Shown here in pieces: positions 51,566 through 58,537 of a stretch of 62,078 nt of DNA. Under the pieces are notes generated by a model that made no database searches, was not told where the DNA came from, and saw only the letters and a list, made by a program, of their open reading frames with translations. Positions within the stretch are counted from its first letter, which is position 1, and every line of letters begins with the position of its first letter. The stretch is from Actinorugispora endophytica (GTDB lineage Bacteria > Actinomycetota > Actinomycetes > Streptosporangiales > Streptosporangiaceae), in assembly GCF_004363075.1 (NCBI RefSeq), contig NZ_SNYN01000027.1, positions 1 through 62,078 of the forward strand, given 5' to 3'. Made by a program: the position numbers and the translations under genes.

Positions 51566-52309
51566 GTGAAAGCAGAACCCGTCCACCAAGTCCGCCTGCT
51601 CGACCTCCAGGAGATCGACGCCGAGCTGGACCGCCTCAAGCACCGGGCCCGCACGCTCCCCGAGATCTCCGAGATCCGGCGGCTGGACGCCCGGCTGGTG
51701 GAGCTGAACGACCAGATGGCGGCGGCCGAGACGGCGCTGGGGGACCTGGACCGGGAGCAGCGCAAGGCCGAGAGCGACGTCGAGCAGGTGCGCGTGCGCG
51801 CCGACCGGGACACCAGGAGGCTGGAGGCCGGGCAGGTCTCCTCGCCCCGGGACCTGGAGAGCCTGCAGTCGGAGATCGCCTCGCTGGCGCGCCGTCAGAG
51901 CGAGCTGGAGGAGATCGTCCTGGACGTGATGGAGCGCCGGGAGGCCGCGGAGGGGCGCCGCGCGGAGCTGGCCAAGGCGGTGGACGCGGCCGCCGCCGAG
52001 CGGGAGGCCGCCGAGAACCGCCGGTCCGAGGCGGTCCTGGAGATCAAGGACGAGGTGGACTCCGCCACGCAGCGGCGCACCCGCGTCGCCGGGGAGATCC
52101 CCGACGACCTGGCCGCCCTCTACGTGAAGCTGCGCGAGCAGAACGCCGGGGTCGCGGCGGCCGCGCTGCGCTACGGCCGCTGCGAGGGGTGCAAGCTGGC
52201 GTTGAGCACGGTGGAGCTGCGCGAGATGCGCTCGGCCCCGGCCGACGAGGTGATGCGCTGCGAGAACTGCCGCCGCGTCCTGGTCCGCGTCGACGACTCG
52301 GGACTGTGA
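51566..52309 (+). CDS. Coiled-coil protein with C4 zinc ribbon
   Basis: The 247-residue protein is a long coiled coil (residues ~15-175, heptads such as LEEIVLDVMERREAAE) ending in a C4-type zinc ribbon (RYGRCEGCKLALS ... MRCENCRRVLV). Family members (Rv2229c-like, HP0958-like) may be chaperone or nucleic-acid binding. Start: GTG after CAGAGGACAA. It lies between the Nif3-like and RNase HI genes, a fixed actinobacterial order. Confidence 0.9.
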   Translation: MKAEPVHQVRLLDLQEIDAELDRLKHRARTLPEISEIRRLDARLVELNDQMAAAETALGDLDREQRKAESDVEQVRVRADRDTRRLEAGQVSSPRDLESLQSEIASLARRQSELEEIVLDVMERREAAEGRRAELAKAVDAAAAEREAAENRRSEAVLEIKDEVDSATQRRTRVAGEIPDDLAALYVKLREQNAGVAAAALRYGRCEGCKLALSTVELREMRSAPADEVMRCENCRRVLVRVDDSGL

Positions 52310-52337
52310 CCGCGCCGGCGGCGGGGGAGGCCCGCCG

Positions 52338-53462
52338 ATGAGCCGCAGGCTCGTCATCGAGGCGGACGGCGGGTCGCGGGGCAACCCCGGTCCGGCCGGG
52401 TACGGCGCGCTGGTCCGCGACGCCGACACCGGTGAGCTGCTGGCCGAGGTCGCCGAGGCGATCGGGGTGGCCACCAACAACGTCGCCGAGTACAGGGGGC
52501 TCATCGCGGGTCTGGAGGCGGTCGCGGGGCTCGACCCGGCCGCGTCCGTGGAGGTCAGGATGGACTCCAAACTCGTGGTCGAGCAGATGTCGGGACGCTG
52601 GAAGGTCAAGCACCCGGCCATGCGGCCGCTGGCCGACCGGGCGCGCGGGCTGGCCGCGGGGCTGGGGCCGGTGCGCTACCAGTGGGTTCCCCGCGCGGAG
52701 AACGCGGACGCGGACCGGCTCGCCAACGCGGCCATGGACGGCGCGGAGAGGAAGCCGGCCCCCGCGGAGCCCGGGACGGGCCCCGCCGCCGGGCCCGACC
52801 CGGCGAGCACGAGTTCGGACGCGGGCGGCGTCGGCTGGGGCCCGGCCGACACCACGCCCACGCGGCTGCTTCTGCTGCGGCACGGGCAGACCCCGCTGTC
52901 GGTGGAGCGGCGCTTCGCCGGCGCCGGGGACATCGCGCTCACGGAGACCGGCCACGAGCAGGCGCGCGCCGCGGCCCGCCGGCTCGCCGGGCGCGGGATC
53001 GACGCCATCGTGTCCTCTCCGCTGCGCCGCACCCTGGACACCGCCCGGTACGCGGCGAAGGAACTCGGCCTGGAGGTCCAGACCGACGAGGGGCTGCGCG
53101 AGACCGACTTCGGAGCCTGGGAGGGCATGACCTTCGCGGAGGCGCGCGAGTACTCGCCGGGGGAGCTGGACCGCTGGCTCGCGGACCCGGCCGTGGCGCC
53201 GCCCGGCGGGGAGAGCTTCAGCGCCGTCGCCCACCGCGTCGGCCTGGCCAGGGACCGGCTGCTGGCCCGCCACCCGGGGCGGACCGTGCTGGTGGTCAGC
53301 CACGTCACCCCGATCAAGGTGATGGTGCAGCAGGCCCTGCTCGCCCCGCCGCAGGCGCTGTACCGGATGCACCTGGACGTCGCGTGCCTGAGCGAGATCC
53401 ACTGCTTCAGCGACGGCCCCATGGTGGTGCGCTCCCTCAACGACACCGGACACCTGGACTGA
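52338..53462 (+). CDS. Bifunctional RNase HI / histidine phosphatase
   Basis: The 374-residue fusion has RNase HI at residues ~1-135 (EADGGSRGNPGPAGYG, ATNNVAEYRGLI and RMDSKLVVEQMSG supply the acidic residues), a flexible linker to ~175, then a phosphoglycerate-mutase-like phosphatase (LLLRHGQTPLSVERRFAG, VSSPLRRTLDTA, GAWEGMTFAEA, VVSHVTPIKVM). In M. tuberculosis the homologue Rv2228c degrades RNA-DNA hybrids and has CobC-like alpha-ribazole phosphatase activity. ATG after GGGGGAGGCCCGCCG. rnpB follows 70 bp later. Confidence 0.94.
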   Translation: MSRRLVIEADGGSRGNPGPAGYGALVRDADTGELLAEVAEAIGVATNNVAEYRGLIAGLEAVAGLDPAASVEVRMDSKLVVEQMSGRWKVKHPAMRPLADRARGLAAGLGPVRYQWVPRAENADADRLANAAMDGAERKPAPAEPGTGPAAGPDPASTSSDAGGVGWGPADTTPTRLLLLRHGQTPLSVERRFAGAGDIALTETGHEQARAAARRLAGRGIDAIVSSPLRRTLDTARYAAKELGLEVQTDEGLRETDFGAWEGMTFAEAREYSPGELDRWLADPAVAPPGGESFSAVAHRVGLARDRLLARHPGRTVLVVSHVTPIKVMVQQALLAPPQALYRMHLDVACLSEIHCFSDGPMVVRSLNDTGHLD

Positions 53463-53519
53463 CCCGGGCCGCTCCGGGACGCCCACGGGACCGCCGGGGC
53501 CGGTCCACGGGGCATGCCC

Positions 53520-53525
53520 TAGAAT
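53520..53525 (+). promoter_or_regulatory. -10 element of rnpB
   Basis: TAGAAT lies seven bases before the first paired base of RNase P RNA. No clear -35 is visible. Confidence 0.6.
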
Positions 53526-53532
53526 CTCGGGT

Positions 53533-53922
53533 GGAGGGGAGTCGGCCAGACGGTCGCGGCGCCGCGTGCGGCGTCGAGGAAAGTCCGGACTCCACAGGGC
53601 AGGGTGGTCGGCAACACCGACCCGGGGCGACCCGCGGGACAGTGCCACAGAAAGCAGACCGCCACCGGCCCAGGCCGGTGGTAAGGGTGAAACGGTGGTG
53701 TAAGAGACCACCAGCGGCCGGAGTGATCCGGTCGGCTAGGTAAACCCCACCCGGAGCAAGGTCAAGAGGGGGACCACGGTCCCCTGCGCGGACGATCGAG
53801 GGCTGCCCGCCCGATGTCCGCGGGTAGACCGCACCGAGGCCGCTGGCAACAGCGGCCCCAGATGGATGGCCGTCCGGTCCGCACGGACCGACAGAATCCG
53901 GCTTACCGGCCGACTCCTCTTC
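53533..53922 (+). ncRNA. rnpB: RNase P RNA, type A
   Basis: The catalytic RNA of RNase P matures tRNA 5' ends. Universally conserved parts are visible: GAGGAAAGTCCGGACTCC, CACAGGGCAGGGTGG, GGGACAGTGCCACAGAAA with CAGACCGCC, and near the 3' end GACAGAATCCGGCTTA. Helix P1 pairs 53533-53547 with 53908-53922 over 15 positions including two G-U pairs. Length is ~390 nt. The integrase gene of the adjacent AICE ends 34 bases beyond, on the other strand, so the 3' end of rnpB is the probable insertion site. No terminator is visible between them. Confidence 0.96.
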
Positions 53923-53955
53923 TTCCAGCCCTCTGACCTGCACCGCATTAGGGGT

Positions 53956-55098
53956 TCAGTTCCCCTGTTCCGGATCTGTTCCGGAATCCTCGTCGAACCG
54001 AGTCAACATGGCCCCGATCGCCCCCCGACCGAGGTCCTCGTGATCGGGGAACAGGTGTCCGTAGGTGTCGAAGGTCTCGGTGATCGAGGCGTGGCCCATG
54101 CGGCGTTGGATCGCTTTCGCGTTGACCCCTGCAGCGATGAGCGACGAGGCGTAGAAGTGCCTCAGGTCGTGGAACCGTGTCCCCGTCGGTAGTCCGGCCT
54201 TCTCCACTGCTTTGGCCCAGCAGGAGTTGAATGACGATGGTTTGGCAATCGCCTTCCATGTGTTGCTGATCAGCACCTTCTCAGGACCGGGTTCATACCG
54301 CAGCATGTGCCGCCTGATCTCTTCGAGGATCAGGTCATCCACGGGGACAACCCTCTTCGAGTACCTGGTCTTCAGATCGACGAGCTTCCCCTTTTGAGCT
54401 TGCACCCGTACATCAATGCTGCGCTTGAGGAAGTCCACTCGAGGCACCACCAGGCCGAGGGCTTCCCCACGGCGCAGACCAGCGCCAGCACCGAGAAACA
54501 CCGCGACGCGGTAACGAGGGGAGAGCACATCAGCGAGGCCGAGCACGGCGTCGGGGGAGAGGGGATCAATGACCCGTTCCGTGATCCTGGGCAGCTTCAC
54601 CCGCGAACACGGGTTGGCGATGATGATCTCGTCATCTACCGCCGCCTGCATCATGATCCGTAACGTCGCAAAGGCGGTGTGCACCGTACTCGGTGAGAGT
54701 TCGGGGTCCTTGTCCATCACGGCGACGAAGTGCTTCATGTCAGCGCGGGTCAGGCTTCCGATCTCCCGTTCACCGAATGCCGGGTAGATCCGGTTGCGCA
54801 GATGACGGCCGTAGGTGTCCCGGGTGTTCTCGCTGATGTGCACCAGAAGGGGAAACCACCGGGATTCCGCATACGTCCGGACGCTGATGCGTCCAGCGCG
54901 AGGGTCGATGTAGGAGCCCCGTAGGCGGTCCGTCTCCATGGCCGAGCCATGCCGTGAAGCATCGATCTTGCGTTCGAATGCCCGGGTCTTCTCCTTGCCA
55001 TCAGGCCCTTCCCACACGGCGAGGTATCGTTTCCCCGAGCCGTAGCGTGAAGTGCGCGAGCCGTCCCTGTTCTTCCATAGGTCCTTGACCCGTGCCAC
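53956..55098 (-). CDS. int: AICE tyrosine integrase
   Basis: The 380-residue tyrosine recombinase would integrate and excise the element. The catalytic residues are visible: R209 (GAGLRRGEALG), H310-x-x-R313 (HDLRHFYAS), H336 (RRMGHASITE) and Y346 (FDTYGHLF). An N-terminal arm-binding and SAM-like domain precedes. GTG at 55098 follows GAGGAGGCGGCATA. Base composition is less GC-rich than the chromosomal neighbours. It is convergent with rnpB; xis and rep lie upstream in the same direction, as in pSAM2. Confidence 0.95.
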   Translation of the reverse strand: MARVKDLWKNRDGSRTSRYGSGKRYLAVWEGPDGKEKTRAFERKIDASRHGSAMETDRLRGSYIDPRAGRISVRTYAESRWFPLLVHISENTRDTYGRHLRNRIYPAFGEREIGSLTRADMKHFVAVMDKDPELSPSTVHTAFATLRIMMQAAVDDEIIIANPCSRVKLPRITERVIDPLSPDAVLGLADVLSPRYRVAVFLGAGAGLRRGEALGLVVPRVDFLKRSIDVRVQAQKGKLVDLKTRYSKRVVPVDDLILEEIRRHMLRYEPGPEKVLISNTWKAIAKPSSFNSCWAKAVEKAGLPTGTRFHDLRHFYASSLIAAGVNAKAIQRRMGHASITETFDTYGHLFPDHEDLGRGAIGAMLTRFDEDSGTDPEQGN

Positions 55099-55141
55099 TA
55101 TGCCGCCTCCTCTCGGGCGATCTGGCGGTTGGTGGAGGCCA

Positions 55142-55318
55142 TCAGGACTGCCTCTTGACCCAGGTGTAAACCTCGTCGGGGAGGTACCGGACGTGGCGAC
55201 CGAGGCGGTGCGAAGGCGGTCCAGAGCGCTTGTAACGCCAGTCGTAGAGGGTCTTGACCGAGACCCCGAGGAAGGCCGCGGTCTCTTTGGGGGACCAGAG
55301 CCGTTCGAGGGTTTTCAC
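55142..55318 (-). CDS. xis: AICE excisionase (helix-turn-helix)
   Basis: A 58-residue protein with a MerR-like HTH_17 domain: RLWSPKETAAFLGVSVKTLY, then YDWRYKRSGPPSHRLGRHVR and YLPDEVYTWVKRQ. This is the usual AICE Xis. Its GTG overlaps the rep stop (GTGA) and it precedes int by 43 bases. Confidence 0.93.
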   Translation of the reverse strand: MKTLERLWSPKETAAFLGVSVKTLYDWRYKRSGPPSHRLGRHVRYLPDEVYTWVKRQS

Positions 55319-56715
55319 GGGGTGTCTCCCTTGGGTTTGGGGGTGCCGGTGATCAACGAGGTGAGGGCGAGTTCGCCGGGGGTGAGTCCTTGGCCGAGGT
55401 AGCGCCAGTCCGACAGCACGAGCACCGACCCGTCAGGCGGCGGCGCGGTGGGGGTGTGGGTGTCGGGATCCCAGGGGTGGCCAGCGGCGAAGTCGGCGCG
55501 GGCTTGGTGCAGCGCGCCCAGGGTTGTGGAGTAGCGGTGTGACTTGGTGGAGAAGTGGCCCCGGAAGCCGAGCATGTGCGCCCACTTGCGCAGCTTGAGG
55601 TCTTCCAGGTGCGGGAACACGTTCACGTTGCCCAGCCGCCAGCACATGTTGATCAGGCGGGCGGTGTGCGGGCGGATGTGCTCGGCGTCGAGCCCGGCCT
55701 GTTCGATGTCGAGGATGCGCCGATCCAGGGTGCCGGTGGCCTCGGCGGCCTTGGTGGCGTACTTGGCGATGTAACCCGCCACGGCGGTGTCGGAGATGGA
55801 GCGGTCGGGACCGAACTCGGCGATCGGTCGCACGTCCAACTGCCGGCCCCACACCAGGGCGTAGGTGTGGCCCGACACGGTGGCCTCCACCCGTACGGCG
55901 CGCGCCGCCGAGGCGATGGCCGCGGTGAGCATGTCGAGTGAGGCCCACACCGGTGGCAGCGGCCAGGAGCCCGTGTCCTTGGTGTGGCCGTCCAAGCGGA
56001 TCACGGCGTGGAAGTGCACCGCCCCGCGCGCCTGGAATTCGGCCACTTTGGCGTAGGAGACGCGCACGCGCTGGTTGAACTCGGTGCGGGTCAGTCCGGC
56101 GGCGGCGGCCAGGTGGTGGCGCAGGTACACGGTGAAGCGCCTCCACAGCTCCCCGGCGTGGGCCTGCCACAGCACGTGGTGGGTGTAGTCGTACTCGGCC
56201 GGGTCGAGGGCTTGGCCGATCAGCGGGTCATCGGCGCGGTGGTACCTGGTGCACGAAGGCCCGGAGCGGCGCGGGTGGCAGACGCGGGTCTTGCCGTCCT
56301 TGGCCGGCCCCCGATGCACCGCCCCGAAGGAGGGCGCGGTGAAGGTGGCGAACACGCGCGGATGCACGGCCACCGAGGCGGGAACGCCTTTGGAGCCGCC
56401 CGCGACCCCGGCCTTGATCAACTGGTAGGTGTCGGCGCGGTACTCGGCCGAGCAGGACGGGCAGCGTGATTCGCGGCGGTTCTTGCACCGCACGAGGAGT
56501 TCGCTGTCCGGTTCGCGGGAGGTCGAGTACGAGCCGAGGAGTTCGCCGGTGGCGGCGTCCACACGGGTCGTGCCGCCCGTCAGGCGCACCGGGCAGGCGC
56601 AGCCCCGGAGCTGGCGGACCTGGGAGATCCACCGGTCGAGGCCGTGGTCGCCGGACTCGGCGAGCGTGGCCAGGACTGGGCCGATCAGGCCGCCGACGTG
56701 GGAGGGTTCGGGCAC
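55315..56715 (-). CDS. repSA: RepSA-family replication initiator
   Basis: The 466-residue protein is the rolling-circle replication initiator of pSAM2-type AICEs. A zinc-like Cys cluster (C77, C85, C88) and the HUH motif H234-F-H236 in GAVHFHAVIRLDG are visible, followed by YIAKYATKAAEATG. A catalytic tyrosine of the Rep reaction is probably in the latter segment. GTG start after AAAGGGGTGCTTCGCC. It would let the element replicate as a plasmid after excision, before transfer. Confidence 0.93.
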   Translation of the reverse strand: MPEPSHVGGLIGPVLATLAESGDHGLDRWISQVRQLRGCACPVRLTGGTTRVDAATGELLGSYSTSREPDSELLVRCKNRRESRCPSCSAEYRADTYQLIKAGVAGGSKGVPASVAVHPRVFATFTAPSFGAVHRGPAKDGKTRVCHPRRSGPSCTRYHRADDPLIGQALDPAEYDYTHHVLWQAHAGELWRRFTVYLRHHLAAAAGLTRTEFNQRVRVSYAKVAEFQARGAVHFHAVIRLDGHTKDTGSWPLPPVWASLDMLTAAIASAARAVRVEATVSGHTYALVWGRQLDVRPIAEFGPDRSISDTAVAGYIAKYATKAAEATGTLDRRILDIEQAGLDAEHIRPHTARLINMCWRLGNVNVFPHLEDLKLRKWAHMLGFRGHFSTKSHRYSTTLGALHQARADFAAGHPWDPDTHTPTAPPPDGSVLVLSDWRYLGQGLTPGELALTSLITGTPKPKGDTP

Positions 56716-56741
56716 GGCGAAGCACCCCTTTCACGGGTTGG

Positions 56742-56790
56742 GAAGGCGAAGCCCCCGGCCGGGGCGGTGCGTGGACGCAGAGCCCGAGCC
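56742..56790. repeat. AICE loop-conserved hairpin, copy C
   Basis: The block GGGGCGGTGCGTGGACGCAG (56761-56780), followed by AGCCCGAGCC, is a diverged version of the repeat at 57435-57476 and 57700-57740. It lies between the rep start and the small zinc-ribbon gene upstream. Confidence 0.6.
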
Positions 56791-56835
56791 GGAGGCACGA
56801 AGAAGGTCAGAAGGGAAGGACGTCCACGCGGGCCG

Positions 56836-56940
56836 TCACCAGATGGCCTCGCAGTCGCGGCACTCATAGCCGGTGACGGTTTTGCCGCCGTCGTAGCTGT
56901 ACTCGGTGATGTCACCGCTTCCGCAGCGTGGGCAGCGCAT
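56836..56940 (-). CDS. 34-residue zinc-ribbon protein
   Basis: The tiny ORF has two CxxC pairs (C3/C6 and C27/C30) in MRCPRCGSGDITEYSYDGG and GYECRDCEAIW, the pattern of a complete zinc ribbon. GGAGG nine bases before the ATG is a good ribosome-binding site. The ATG overlaps the stop of the DUF3307-like gene (ATGA), so it is translationally coupled. It is too short for usual gene calling. Confidence 0.8.
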   Translation of the reverse strand: MRCPRCGSGDITEYSYDGGKTVTGYECRDCEAIW

Positions 56941-57392
56941 CACCGGTCACCTCCGCTGGCGAGGAGGGCCGCGGCGAACAGGGCGGCGTGGTGCATGGCC
57001 TGGTCGGCGTGCGCGGCCCCGCCCACCTGGTAGAAGCCGGACGAGCCGGTGCGGGTCATCCAGAGGCGGACCGGCCAGCGCCGGTCGATGACGCTGTGGG
57101 TGATCCAGGAGAACGCGACCCCGGCGGCCAGCCGCCCCGGGGACAGGCGGAGCCCGAGCGATTTGGCGGCCAGGGCGACGAAGGCCAGCTGCGCGGCGTG
57201 GTAGCCGGCCACGTGCGTCTGGTTCGCGGCCCAGGACTCGACCTCGGACACCGCGGTGCCGTCGGCGCGGTCGCGGGACGCGGCCTTGTGGTCGGCTTGG
57301 TGGTCGGTCTGGAGGAGGTAGTCGCCCACGTGGTGGGCGGCGGTCATCGCCGCGTACACGGCGGTGAACCTGGTCGCGGGTGGCATACTCAC
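56940..57392 (-). CDS. DUF3307-like membrane protein
   Basis: The 150-residue protein resembles DUF3307 (AAMTAAHHVGDYLLQTDHQ, a His/Asp-rich motif), with hydrophobic segments around HAAQLAFVALAAKSLGL, RLAAGVAFSWITHSVIDRR and MHHAALFAAALLASG. The GTG at 57392 has AAGGGG six bases upstream; ATG 57386 is two codons in. DUF3307-like proteins occur in AICEs near rep and are of unknown function. Confidence 0.7.
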   Translation of the reverse strand: MSMPPATRFTAVYAAMTAAHHVGDYLLQTDHQADHKAASRDRADGTAVSEVESWAANQTHVAGYHAAQLAFVALAAKSLGLRLSPGRLAAGVAFSWITHSVIDRRWPVRLWMTRTGSSGFYQVGGAAHADQAMHHAALFAAALLASGGDR

Positions 57393-57434
57393 AGTCAGCC
57401 CCTTTCGGACTCTCGGGTTCGTTGGGTAGGTGAA

Positions 57435-57476
57435 CCCGTGGCGCGGCGGTGTGTGGAAGCAGAGCCGCGCCACGGG
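57435..57476. repeat. AICE loop-conserved hairpin, copy A
   Basis: CCCGTGGCGCGGC and GCCGCGCCACGGG form a perfect 13-bp stem around a 16-base loop GGTGTGTGGAAGCAGA. It lies between the 31-residue ribbon gene and the DUF3307-like gene. The loop and adjoining bases recur in copy B. Confidence 0.8.
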
Positions 57477-57487
57477 CTTTGTCGTCT

Positions 57488-57583
57488 CTAACGGCAGTCG
57501 GGGCAGTCCTCGTAGGTCAGCTCCACCGACTCGAAGTCGGGAACCACCCCCAGGCCCTGGCAGGTCGAGCAGTCGTCGGCCAT
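57488..57583 (-). CDS. 31-residue zinc-ribbon protein
   Basis: Two CxxC pairs (C5/C8 and C27/C30): MADDCSTCQGLGVVPDFES and LTYEDCPDCR. The first pair is in a DnaJ-like CxxCxG context. GGAAAGTG precedes the ATG and the start overlaps the stop of the 25-residue ORF upstream by one base. Confidence 0.75.
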   Translation of the reverse strand: MADDCSTCQGLGVVPDFESVELTYEDCPDCR

Positions 57584-57660
57584 CACTTTCCGCCCTTGTG
57601 CAGGGTGGTCGTGGGGTCGGTGTTCTTGGTGTCCTTGGGGTCGTCCCAGCAGCCGGACAT
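57583..57660 (-). CDS. 25-residue peptide
   Basis: A short ORF, MSGCWDDPKDTKNTDPTTTL followed by HKGGK, with GAAGG six bases before the ATG. Its stop overlaps the next ATG (TGATG), so it is probably a leader or coupling peptide for the 31-residue ribbon. It has one cysteine and no visible fold. Confidence 0.5.
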   Translation of the reverse strand: MSGCWDDPKDTKNTDPTTTLHKGGK

Positions 57661-57699
57661 GGTGCGCCTTCTTTCTCGTGTTGGGTCGGTTGAACAGGT

Positions 57700-57742
57700 G
57701 AAGCGGTGGCGCGGGGCGGTGTGTGGAAGCAGAGCCGCGCGT
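57700..57742. repeat. AICE loop-conserved hairpin, copy B
   Basis: The segment GCGCGG ... GGTGTGTGGAAGCAGA ... CCGCGC shares a run of 25 bases with copy A; the outer stem is shorter (six base pairs). It lies between the 32-residue ribbon stop and the 25-residue ORF. Confidence 0.75.
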
Positions 57743-57841
57743 CTAGTCGGTGTTCTGGCCCGAGCCCTTGCAGGCCGGGCAGGTGTCGCCCTCGCTGGTG
57801 GTGCCGAGGCTGTAGCAGCCCGAGCAGATCGTCGTGGTCAC
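57743..57841 (-). CDS. 32-residue zinc-ribbon protein
   Basis: Two CxxC pairs (C6/C9 and C21/C24) in MTTTICSGCYSLGTTSEGD and TCPACKGSGQNTD; the second is of the CxxCKGSG DnaJ-like type. The GTG overlaps the stop of an even shorter frame at 57838-57876 (MAIDCNGQGWRW, with GGAGAAACTCC before its ATG). Both may be expressed as a coupled pair. Confidence 0.7.
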   Translation of the reverse strand: MTTTICSGCYSLGTTSEGDTCPACKGSGQNTD

Positions 57842-57889
57842 CAGCGCCAGCCCTGGCCGTTGCAGTCGATCGCCATGGAGTTTCTCCTT

Positions 57890-58537
57890 TCAGGCGAGTT
57901 GGGCGTGTAGGCGGGCGGCCACGGGTTCGGCAACCCCGAGACGGGCGCGCAGCGCGTCCAGGGGGATCGTGTGGCCGTGGGTTTGGTGGTAGCCGTCGGC
58001 GACCTGGAGGGCGTAGCCGAGCAGCGGGTCAGCCGCCGGTTCGGGCGCGGGGAGTTCGGGCACCGGGGTCGGTTCTGACTCGACCGGTTCGACGGTGGTC
58101 GCCGGCGGTTCGGCCGGGACCTCTTCGGTCTCGACCGGGGCGGGGGGCGAGGTGTGGGTGGTGCGGCGCTCCAGCATGGAGACCGCGACCAGGAAGGCCG
58201 CCGCTGGAGTGGCGGCCATGACCCATCCCCACGGCGTGGGTTGGGCGGTCGCCAGGTTCGCGGCCAGGGTCAGCAGGATCGCGGCGACCATCACCACCGT
58301 GGGCCAGGACACCCGGGACGACTGGCGGCCGGTCTTGGTGTCGCGGTGGCGCTCCCGGGCGGCCATCACGCACGTCAGGTCGATGGACACCGCGATGGCC
58401 CAGGCCATCCACCCGTACTGGCCCGACCTCTCGGCCAGGTCCCGGATGTGGGTGAAGCTCCCCGCGGCCGCGATCCCCGCCAGGGCCAGCAGCGGCACCC
58501 AGTCCACCAGCCACGCGCCCAAGCGCTTCATATGCAT
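57890..58537 (-). CDS. DUF2637 membrane protein (SpdB-like)
   Basis: The 215-residue protein has four membrane segments in its first ~130 residues (VDWVPLLALAGIAAAGSF, YGWMAWAIAVSIDLTCVMAA, TVVMVAAILLTLAANLA, WVMAATPAAAFLVAVSML). A Pro/Glu linker and a helical C-terminal segment follow. DUF2637 proteins lie beside TraB in AICEs and are grouped with the spread (spd) functions for intramycelial plasmid spreading. Its ATG overlaps the traB stop (ATGA). Confidence 0.85.
   Translation of the reverse strand: MHMKRLGAWLVDWVPLLALAGIAAAGSFTHIRDLAERSGQYGWMAWAIAVSIDLTCVMAARERHRDTKTGRQSSRVSWPTVVMVAAILLTLAANLATAQPTPWGWVMAATPAAAFLVAVSMLERRTTHTSPPAPVETEEVPAEPPATTVEPVESEPTPVPELPAPEPAADPLLGYALQVADGYHQTHGHTIPLDALRARLGVAEPVAARLHAQLA

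Noticed and set aside
53950-53970. T-arm-like hairpin AGGGGTTCAGTTCCCCT near the AICE junction
   Set aside because: The loop lacks the conserved tRNA T-loop bases, no acceptor or anticodon arm is nearby, and the bases are the last codons of int.
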